Shown: piece after piece, positions 1 to 6,101 of the stretch | How positions within the stretch are numbered: the stretch's first letter is position 1 | How the letters are laid out: each line of letters starts with the position of its first letter | The notes under the pieces: model-generated | The model's database searches: none | Seen by the model: the letters and a program-made list of their open reading frames with translations, nothing else | What the model was told of the DNA's origin: nothing | Program-made: the position numbers and the translations under genes | From: Pseudomonadota bacterium | GTDB taxonomy: Bacteria > Pseudomonadota > Gammaproteobacteria > Steroidobacterales > Steroidobacteraceae | Reading direction: 5' to 3' | Assembly: GCA_021808035.1 (NCBI GenBank) | Contig: JAKBCG010000160.1 | Location: forward strand, 1 to 6,101 | DNA: 6,101 nt

Positions 1-1536
1 GGCGCCGCGTTCCTGCTGGCGCGTGCGATGCCGGTGTCGAACCTGCTGGGTAACGTCGTCACGATGATCGGCCTCGCGGTCGGAATCGACTATTCGTTGT
101 TGATGGTCAAGGATTTCCGGGAGCATCTCGACGGTGCGGACATCGTCGAGTCGGTTGCGCGGACGGTCGCGGAGGCCGGCCGGACGATCGGTTGGTCCGG
201 TTCGACCGTCGCGATCGGGCTGCTCGGACTGCTGTTCAGTCCGATCCTGGAGACTCGCAGCGTCGGGATCGGTGGTGCGTTGGTCGTGGTCGTCGCGGTG
301 CTCGCGGCCCTCACGCTGTTGCCCGCGTGCCTGGCGCTCCTCGGGCGACGGATCGAGCGCTGGCCGGTCGGCGTCGGTGCGTTCAAACGCGCCGGTCGCG
401 CGACGGTCTGGCGGCGCCTTGCCCGCTGGACGACCCGGCGTCCGGTGCAGAGCCTCGCGTTCTCCGGCCTGATGCTCGCCGCGTTCGCGTCACCCATCCT
501 GGGCGCGCACAGCGGCTTCTCCAACGAACCGTGGTTCCTGCCGAAGGGGATGGAGTCGCGGGTCGGCATGCAGATGCTCACCGCGCTCAACTACGACGAT
601 GCGGGGCTCGACTTGCGGGTCATCGTTCGCCGGACCGACGGCGCACCGTTGCTCGCCGCGTCGCATCGAGAGGCGCTCGCCGCGTACGCGCGCCGCCTCG
701 CGGCGATCCCCGGTGTCGCCGCGGTTGCCTCGCCGTTGTCGGTGTCCGAGCCGGCCGCGCGTGCCGCGTATCTCAGTCGCGACGGCCGCGCCGGCCTGTT
801 CGACGTCTCGCCGGTGCGCGGCGTCTCCCTGACGCAGGCGCAGGCGCTCGCGCGCGTGCTGCAACGGATGCAGCCGTCCGGCCCGTTCCGCGCGATCGTC
901 GGTGGCACGCCCGTGTATTACAACGAATTCGACTCGGCGATGTGGCACAGCTTCCCGAAAGTGTTTGGATTCGTGGTTGCGGCGACGCTCGTGTTGCTGT
1001 TCGCCGCGTTTCGTTCCGTGGTGCTCCCGGTCAAGGCGGTCGTCGCGAACCTGCTCGCGATCGCGGCGGGTTACGGCGCGGTCGTCGCGATCTTCCAGTT
1101 CGGCTGGTTCGGTGGTCTGGTCGGGCTCGAGCGACCGTTCGCCGCGATCGCGCTCGAGGTTCCGTTGATGATCTTCTGCCTCAGCTTCGGGCTTTCGATG
1201 GATTACGAACTGTTCCTGCTGTTCCGGATCCAGCGCGAATATCTCGCGCACGGTGACAACGAGCGGGCGACCGTCGACGGCCTGGCCGCGGTCGCGCCGG
1301 TGATCACGGGTGCGGGCCTGATCATGGCGGTCGTGTTCGGGGCCTTCGCCGGCGCGGCGCTGCCGGCGCTCAAGATGATCGGCGTCGGCCTGTGCGTCTC
1401 GGTGCTGGTCGACGCGACCGTGATCCGTGGGGTGGTCGTGCCGGCATTCATGAGCGTGGCCGGGCGCTGGAACTGGTATCCGGGCGCGCACCGGCGCGGG
1501 TCGTCGCCAATCAAAGACACTGGGGTTGGATCATGA
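1..1536 (+). CDS. MMPL/RND-family membrane transporter, C-terminal part (5' end outside window)
   Basis: Inner-membrane exporter of the MMPL branch of the RND superfamily, a family that moves lipids or other hydrophobic molecules using the proton gradient; the substrate cannot be read from sequence. The frame is open from base 1, and the first ATG (base 28) lies inside a membrane helix, so the true start is upstream. The 511 visible residues hold the end of the first transmembrane bundle (helices near 14-37, 63-82 and 88-115), a helix near 148-168, a soluble extracytoplasmic loop of about 150 residues, and the second bundle (from about 321 to 485). Both bundles carry the Asp-Tyr pair expected for proton relay: GIDYS at residues 28-32 (D30, Y31) and SMDYE at 399-403 (D401, Y402). 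The C-terminal VDAT...GRWNWY stretch is typical of MMPL proteins. About a quarter to a third of the protein is probably missing upstream. No defect is visible. Family call is firm; substrate unknown. Confidence 0.9.
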   Translation, partial: GAAFLLARAMPVSNLLGNVVTMIGLAVGIDYSLLMVKDFREHLDGADIVESVARTVAEAGRTIGWSGSTVAIGLLGLLFSPILETRSVGIGGALVVVVAVLAALTLLPACLALLGRRIERWPVGVGAFKRAGRATVWRRLARWTTRRPVQSLAFSGLMLAAFASPILGAHSGFSNEPWFLPKGMESRVGMQMLTALNYDDAGLDLRVIVRRTDGAPLLAASHREALAAYARRLAAIPGVAAVASPLSVSEPAARAAYLSRDGRAGLFDVSPVRGVSLTQAQALARVLQRMQPSGPFRAIVGGTPVYYNEFDSAMWHSFPKVFGFVVAATLVLLFAAFRSVVLPVKAVVANLLAIAAGYGAVVAIFQFGWFGGLVGLERPFAAIALEVPLMIFCLSFGLSMDYELFLLFRIQREYLAHGDNERATVDGLAAVAPVITGAGLIMAVVFGAFAGAALPALKMIGVGLCVSVLVDATVIRGVVVPAFMSVAGRWNWYPGAHRRGSSPIKDTGVGS

Positions 1537-1538
1537 AC

Positions 1539-1559
1539 CACGGTTAATCTGTGTTTTTT
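1539..1559 (+). terminator. weak stem plus T6 run after the MMPL gene (candidate intrinsic terminator)
   Basis: Three bases after the transporter stop codon, CACGG (1539-1543) can pair with CTGTG (1549-1553) across a TTAAT loop. The stem is 5 bp and includes one G-T pair. It is followed directly by six T residues (1554-1559). The layout is that of a Rho-independent terminator, and the AT-rich patch stands out in GC-rich sequence. The stem is short and weak, so it may only attenuate transcription or do nothing. Confidence 0.3.
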
Positions 1560-1578
1560 CGTCACGTTCACCGTTACC

Positions 1579-1587
1579 GGAGGGAGG
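1579..1587 (+). promoter_or_regulatory. ribosome binding site of the bactofilin gene
   Basis: The run GGAGGGAGG is a strong Shine-Dalgarno match ending 7 bases before the ATG at 1595. It decides the start: the same frame is open upstream to a TTG at 1526, but that TTG lies inside the transporter gene and lacks such a site at the right spacing. Confidence 0.85.
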
Positions 1588-1594
1588 CAACGCG

Positions 1595-2083
1595 ATGGCG
1601 CTCTGGAAGGAAATCACTACACCGGGCCCGACTGGCCACTCCTCGAGTCCGTCCCCGTCGATCGATCGGCCGACGCCCGAGCCGTCTCCGTCACCGCCGC
1701 CCGCGGCGCGCAAGGCGCGCGAACCGGCCGACGGCGGCGATTCGATGATCGCCGCGAACATCACGATCGAGGGCAAGATCGAGGGATCGGGCAACGTCCG
1801 CATCGCGGGCCGGTTCAAAGGCGACGTGCGGATCGATGGGAATTTCAACATCGAGCCGGGCGCGCACCTGACCGGTCAGGTGCTTGCGGGGGTCGTGGTC
1901 GTCGGCGGCGAATTGCAAGGCAACATCGAATCGGCCAAGCGCGTCGACGTGCTCGACGGCGGGGTGATCGTCGGTGACGTCAAGGCCGGCTCGATCACGG
2001 TCGCCGCCGGCTCGCGGATGCGCGGACACGTCGAGTTCGGTTGGGGAGACGAGAAGCCGCCGAAGCTCGACAGCGGCCGATGA
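1595..2083 (+). CDS. bactofilin (polymer-forming cytoskeletal protein)
   Basis: Bactofilins are small cytosolic proteins that polymerise without nucleotide and act as membrane-bound scaffolds in cell shape, stalk, motility or cell-wall functions. The 162-residue product has the usual plan. A Ser/Pro-rich, probably disordered N-terminus (about 8-50) precedes a right-handed beta-helix core (about 53-147). The core shows the regular repeat of short hydrophobic strands separated by Gly/Asp/Asn turns, for example NITIEGKIEGSGNVRIAGRF at 55-74 and VDVLDGGVIVGDV at 117-129. A short charged tail follows. The extreme N-terminus, MALWKEI, could be a short membrane-targeting motif, since several bactofilins bind membrane through a few N-terminal aromatic/basic residues; that is inference. 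The start is set by a strong Shine-Dalgarno. The stop codon overlaps the ATG of the next gene (ATGA), so the two are probably co-translated. No M23 peptidase gene, a common bactofilin neighbour, is present in the window. Cellular role unknown. Confidence 0.9.
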   Translation: MALWKEITTPGPTGHSSSPSPSIDRPTPEPSPSPPPAARKAREPADGGDSMIAANITIEGKIEGSGNVRIAGRFKGDVRIDGNFNIEPGAHLTGQVLAGVVVVGGELQGNIESAKRVDVLDGGVIVGDVKAGSITVAAGSRMRGHVEFGWGDEKPPKLDSGR

Positions 2084-2496
2084 GCGCCGCGCGCCAGGGA
2101 TCCATCGGCGCGACGCGAGTCTGTCCTCATTGCAAGGCCACGATCCTCGCGAGCGCGAGCGTGTGCCCGGCGTGCCAGCACCATCTGCGGTTCAATCCCT
2201 CGGCCGGCGGACCTTCCGCCGGCGGGGGGCGGCCGGCCGGCCGGATTGCGATGCGCATCGAAGGCACGATCGGCCATGAATCCGTCGAGCAGGGCTGCGA
2301 GTATTGCGTCGTCGTGTCGATCACCAATCGGCTCGGCGAGCGCATCGCGCGGCACGTCGTCGGGGTCGGCGCGCTCGCGCCGGGCGAGCGGCACGGCTAC
2401 AGTCTGTCGGTGGAGTTGATCCCCGCCGCCGGGGCGGCGCCCGGCGGCCCGGCGGCCGCGAACGCGCCGCAGTCCACCGCCGACCGGCGCGGCTAG
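2080..2496 (+). CDS. zinc-ribbon protein of unknown function, coupled to bactofilin
   Basis: I do not recognise this 138-residue protein by name. Its N-terminus carries two CxxC knuckles (C15-PH-C18 and C29-PA-C32, 10 residues apart), the layout of a small zinc ribbon. A Gly/Pro/Ala linker (about 41-54) follows. A second region (about 56-115) reads as alternating beta strands, ending in a LAPGE turn and an S-L-S-V-E-L strand, and looks like a small Ig-like beta-sandwich. This region holds a further C73-EY-C76 pair. The tail is low-complexity Ala/Gly/Pro. There is no signal peptide or membrane helix, so it is probably cytosolic. The ATG overlaps the bactofilin TGA (ATGA) and no Shine-Dalgarno lies at normal spacing (the nearest GGGGAG is about 30 bases upstream), so translation probably depends on ribosomes finishing bactofilin. 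The pairing suggests a partner or regulator of the filament, which is inference only. The stop codon overlaps that of folE on the other strand. Confidence 0.75.
   Translation: MSAARQGSIGATRVCPHCKATILASASVCPACQHHLRFNPSAGGPSAGGGRPAGRIAMRIEGTIGHESVEQGCEYCVVVSITNRLGERIARHVVGVGALAPGERHGYSLSVELIPAAGAAPGGPAAANAPQSTADRRG
2203..2223. repeat. 9-bp perfect inverted repeat with 3-base loop inside the zinc-ribbon gene
   Basis: GCCGGCGGA (2203-2211) and TCCGCCGGC (2215-2223) are exact reverse complements separated by CCT. The site encodes residues 42-48 of the Gly/Pro/Ala linker and is followed by a G6 run and a short GGCC tandem (2231-2242). The repeat is real in the sequence. It may be a by-product of GC-rich codons for Ala and Gly rather than a working element. 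Confidence 0.4.
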
Positions 2497-3107
2497 GCGG
2501 CGCCCTTGCGCTCGATGTCGATGAAACGCAGGAACTCGGCCCGGGTGCTGCCGTCCTTGCGGAACGTCCCGAGCATGCTGCTCGTGACCATGGAGACGCC
2601 CCGTTTGTGCACGCCGCGCGTCGTCATGCACTGATGGACGGCGTCGATCACGACGCCGACGCCGCGCGGCTTCAGCACGTCGTTGATGCAGGCCGCAATC
2701 TGCGCCGTGAGTTTCTCCTGGACTTGGAAGCGCCGCGCGAAGCCGTCGACGACGCGAGCGAGCTTGCTGATCCCGACGACCCGGTCGGTCGGCAGGTAGC
2801 CGATGTGCGCTCGGCCGATGATCGGCGCCATGTGGTGCTCGCAAAACGACTCGAACGCGATGTCGCGCAGCACGACCATCTCGTCGTAGCCTTCGACCTC
2901 CTCGAACGTGCGTCGCAAGTAAGCGCCCGGATCGACCGAGTAGCCGGAGAACCAGTCCGCGTACGCACTGACGACGCGTTTTGGCGTGTCCCGCAGGCCT
3001 TCCCGGCCCGGATCCTCGCCGGCCCAGCGCAGCAGGGTGCGGATGGCCTCTTCGGCGTCGCGACGACCGACGCGGTGACGCGTCCTCACGGCGGTTCTTT
3101 GGGTCAA
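2493..3107 (-). CDS. folE: GTP cyclohydrolase I
   Basis: FolE (EC 3.5.4.16) converts GTP to 7,8-dihydroneopterin triphosphate plus formate, the first step of tetrahydrofolate and other pterin synthesis, as a cytosolic zinc enzyme. The 204-residue product is close to the usual length of about 200-220. Zinc ligands are C89 and H92 in FCEHHMAP and C160 in HQCMTTRG. Their spacing (3 and 71) equals that of E. coli C110, H113 and C181. H91 and H158 occupy the places of E. coli H112 and catalytic H179, and S114-K115 in GISKLAR matches S135-K136. An intact type IA enzyme is therefore expected. The start is a TTG at 3107, chosen because GAGGG (3119-3115) sits 7 bases upstream and there is no ATG in frame nearby; a GTG six codons in is the alternative. 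The gene follows pyrD after 55 bp and ends tail-to-tail with the zinc-ribbon gene, sharing CTAG. Confidence 0.96.
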   Translation of the reverse strand: MTQRTAVRTRHRVGRRDAEEAIRTLLRWAGEDPGREGLRDTPKRVVSAYADWFSGYSVDPGAYLRRTFEEVEGYDEMVVLRDIAFESFCEHHMAPIIGRAHIGYLPTDRVVGISKLARVVDGFARRFQVQEKLTAQIAACINDVLKPRGVGVVIDAVHQCMTTRGVHKRGVSMVTSSMLGTFRKDGSTRAEFLRFIDIERKGAA

Positions 3108-3114
3108 GGTCTGT

Positions 3115-3119
3115 CCCTC
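3115..3119 (-). promoter_or_regulatory. ribosome binding site supporting the TTG start of folE
   Basis: On the minus strand GAGGG lies 7 bases before the TTG at 3107-3105. No ATG exists in frame between the pyrD stop and this point, so the site argues for the unusual TTG start. Confidence 0.65.
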
Positions 3120-3162
3120 GTGATGCGTTGAATCCCGATCGCTACGATAACACCGCCACCGC

Positions 3163-4227
3163 TCATGCCGCGCGGCCGGATGCGCGGCGTTCGAGCGCGT
3201 CGAGAATCTCCTCGAGCAGCGCGGGGCCGCGATAGGCGAATCCGGTGTACACCTGGATCAGGTTCGCGCCGGCCGCGAGCGTCGCGAGCGCCGACGCGGC
3301 GTCGACGATCCCGCCGACGCCGATGATCGGAAAATCGCGCGGCAGGCGTGCACGCAGCCGTGCGATCGCCGCGAGCGACTTCTCGTGCAAAGGCGCGCCG
3401 CTCAGTCCGCCGGCGGCCCCGGGCGGGAGCGCCGCGGCGAACCGCTGCAGCTGGTTCGACGTGTTCGTCGCGATCACGCCGTCGATCGCGAGCGCGGGGA
3501 ATTCGTCGGCCAGGTGATCGACCGTCTCGGCGTCGAGATCGGGTGCGATCTTCACGAACACCGGCACGCGCCGCGCGCCGCGGCGAACGAGTTCCGCCCG
3601 GGCAGCCACCAGCGGGGTGACGACCCGTGCCAACGCGTCCCGCTCCTGCAACTCGCGCAACCTCGCGGTGTTCGGCGAGGAGACGTTCACCGCGAAGTAG
3701 TCGGCATGACTGTAAAGCCTGCGGAACACCGCGAGGTAGTCGTCACCGGCGCGTTCGATCGGGGTGTCGAAGTTCTTGCCGATGCTGATTCCGACGAGGC
3801 CCCGGTAGGATCGCCGTTCGAGGCGCGCGGCGACGTGCTCGGCTCCCTTGTTGTTGAACCCCATCCGGTTCACGAGCGCGCGCTCGGCGTTCAAGCGGAA
3901 CATCCGCGGCCGGGGGTTGCCCGGCTGAGGGCGCGGCGTCACCGTGCCGATCTCGACGTGACTGAATCCGAGCGCACCGAGCGCATCGAGGTAGTCGGCG
4001 TTCTTGTCGAAACCGGCAGCGAGCCCCAGCGGATGCTCGAACCGCAGGCCCGCGACGTCGAGCGCGAGCGCCCGGCGCGGCTCGGCGCGAGGCCAGATCG
4101 GCCGCAGGCATGCCAGCCCCACGAGCCCGAGCGCATGCGCGCTTTCCGGGTCCAGACGTCGCAGCAGCGGCAACGCCGCGCCGATCGCCGCTTGCTCAAC
4201 CGTTCGAATCATCCGGCGCATCGTCAT
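3163..4227 (-). CDS. pyrD: dihydroorotate dehydrogenase (quinone), class 2
   Basis: PyrD (EC 1.3.5.2) oxidises dihydroorotate to orotate, the fourth step of pyrimidine synthesis, with FMN, and passes electrons to membrane quinone. The 354-residue protein has the class 2 layout: an N-terminal helical extension (about 1-45) used for membrane attachment and quinone access, then a TIM-barrel. Visible signatures are AAGFDKN (70-76), NRMGFNNKG (120-128), NVSSPNT (181-187) with catalytic base S184 at the place of E. coli S175, K226 in FVKIAPD (E. coli K217), TNTS (254-257), the phosphate-binding GVGGI (303-307) and YTGFAYRGP (327-335). Serine rather than cysteine as base and the N-terminal extension separate it from class 1. 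The ATG at 4227 has GGGAG six bases upstream (4238-4234); ATGs at codons 3 and 6 are weaker alternatives. It lies 51 bp after the phosphatase-family gene and 55 bp before folE on the same strand. Confidence 0.97.
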   Translation of the reverse strand: MTMRRMIRTVEQAAIGAALPLLRRLDPESAHALGLVGLACLRPIWPRAEPRRALALDVAGLRFEHPLGLAAGFDKNADYLDALGALGFSHVEIGTVTPRPQPGNPRPRMFRLNAERALVNRMGFNNKGAEHVAARLERRSYRGLVGISIGKNFDTPIERAGDDYLAVFRRLYSHADYFAVNVSSPNTARLRELQERDALARVVTPLVAARAELVRRGARRVPVFVKIAPDLDAETVDHLADEFPALAIDGVIATNTSNQLQRFAAALPPGAAGGLSGAPLHEKSLAAIARLRARLPRDFPIIGVGGIVDAASALATLAAGANLIQVYTGFAYRGPALLEEILDALERRASGRAA

Positions 4228-4278
4228 CCGCGGCTCCCGTCGGGGGGGCGGGCCGGTCCCGGTCCGTGCCCCGTCGAT

Positions 4279-4845
4279 TCAGCGATTCGAGTAATCCAGA
4301 CGCCACCCGCCCGTCGCGTCCGACAGCTTGCTGATCCCGCCGTGGTCGAGGTGCACCCGCACGAAGGTCTCGGGCGGCAGGTCGAGCGCGATCGTCAGCA
4401 AGGCCCGCAGCGGCCCGATCGGACCGACGACCGCGAGCGTCTCGGCGGGGCGCGCCAACATCGCCTCCCAGGCCGCGACGACCCGCGCGTGCATCGCCGC
4501 GTACGACTCTCCATCCGGCGGCGGTTGGTTCCAGAATTCCCGGCTCCACGCATCGGTCTCCGCGCGGGGGAGGTCGCGCCAGCGACGGCCCTCCCAGCGG
4601 CCGAAGTCCATTTCCCGCAGGCGGTCGTCGACGCTGACCTGCGAGCCGAGCTCCCGACCCAGGTGGTCGGCGAGGCGTCGGCAGCGACCCGCCGCCGCCG
4701 TGATGATCGGCGTGCCGACAACGAGCATCGCGGGGATGCGCTCCGTCCCGGCGGGAAAATCGGCGGCCGGGGGAACGTCGAGACGGCCGTGGCAGACCTC
4801 CGGATCAACGTCGGGACGGGTATGGCGGATCAGATAGACGTCCAT
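4279..4845 (-). CDS. histidine phosphatase (phosphoglycerate mutase-like) family protein with altered active site
   Basis: The product is 188 residues, the size of CobC/alpha-ribazole phosphatase-like members. The N-terminal LIRHTRP (5-11) holds the R7-H8 pair; H8 is the phospho-acceptor histidine. CHGRLDVPP (18-26), R54 in GRCRRLAD, and E78 in LREMDFGRWEG (76-86) also fit the family. Two other family positions are off. The usual SSP-type motif before R54 reads TAAAG. The second catalytic histidine, normally in a V-S-H-G-G stretch, is replaced: the matching segment is AVVGPIGPLR (138-147), with P142 at the histidine position. Phosphatase activity is therefore doubtful, and a binding or regulatory role, or a rearranged site, is possible. 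The substrate is unknown, and cobC should not be assigned. The start is the ATG at 4845 because AGGGA (4855-4851) lies 5 bases upstream and residues 2-8 form the family's first strand; upstream in-frame codons overlap uvrA. The gene starts 17 bp after the uvrA stop. Confidence 0.85.
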   Translation of the reverse strand: MDVYLIRHTRPDVDPEVCHGRLDVPPAADFPAGTERIPAMLVVGTPIITAAAGRCRRLADHLGRELGSQVSVDDRLREMDFGRWEGRRWRDLPRAETDAWSREFWNQPPPDGESYAAMHARVVAAWEAMLARPAETLAVVGPIGPLRALLTIALDLPPETFVRVHLDHGGISKLSDATGGWRLDYSNR

Positions 4846-4862
4846 CGGTGTCCCTGGCGGCC

Positions 4863-6101
<1,239 letters not shown>

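Noticed and set aside
192..1256. 354-codon plus-strand frame, with a 333-codon minus-strand frame at 490-1491, within the transporter gene
   Set aside because: Both are out-of-frame shadows of the MMPL gene, with Arg-rich translation and no hydrophobic helices or motifs.
1526..1594. Upstream TTG start adding 23 residues to bactofilin
   Set aside because: It overlaps the transporter gene, lacks a ribosome site at proper spacing, and the ATG at 1595 has a near-perfect one.
1876..2844. 322-codon open frame on the minus strand spanning bactofilin, the zinc-ribbon gene and folE
   Set aside because: It crosses real genes on both strands, has Arg-rich low-complexity translation, and no recognisable domain or ribosome site.
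3108..3162. Possible promoter for folE (TATCGT as a -10)
   Set aside because: Only four of six bases match and no acceptable -35 lies about 17 bases upstream, so it is not supportable.
4228..4278. Terminator between the phosphatase-family gene and pyrD
   Set aside because: Only a 4-bp CGGG/CCCG stem without a T run is visible. The gap holds the pyrD ribosome site and nothing else I can support.

Overview
The window is gene-dense, GC-rich (roughly two thirds G+C) bacterial chromosome. It contains no RNA gene, insertion sequence, CRISPR array or phage gene that I can see. A class 2 (membrane-associated, quinone-linked) dihydroorotate dehydrogenase, a bactofilin and the general gene style point to a Gram-negative proteobacterium, probably gamma- or betaproteobacterial. 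That placement is inference from gene content; no species can be named.

Plus strand, 1-2496. This arm holds the 3' part of an MMPL/RND-type membrane transporter gene, then a 58-bp AT-rich gap with a weak terminator-like stem and a T6 run, then a small bactofilin gene. An unnamed gene for a zinc-ribbon protein follows; its ATG overlaps the bactofilin stop codon (ATGA). The bactofilin and zinc-ribbon genes are almost certainly co-translated. Whether the transporter belongs to the same transcript is unclear.

Minus strand, 6101-2493. Four genes run one after another: uvrA (3' part only; excision-repair ATPase), a small histidine-phosphatase-family gene, pyrD (pyrimidine synthesis) and folE (GTP cyclohydrolase I, first step of tetrahydrofolate/pterin synthesis). 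Gaps are 17, 51 and 55 bp, each downstream gene has a recognisable ribosome binding site, and there is no convincing terminator between them. They may be one transcription unit mixing DNA repair and nucleotide/cofactor metabolism, although the functions are not steps of one pathway.

The two arms converge at 2493-2496, where the stop codons of the zinc-ribbon gene and folE share the palindrome CTAG. There is no intergenic DNA between them.

Most of the window is ordinary housekeeping sequence. The points most worth a second look are the histidine-phosphatase-family protein, which has proline where the second catalytic histidine should be, and the translationally coupled bactofilin/zinc-ribbon pair, whose second member has no function I can assign. 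I see no clear evidence of a new defence or mobile system.
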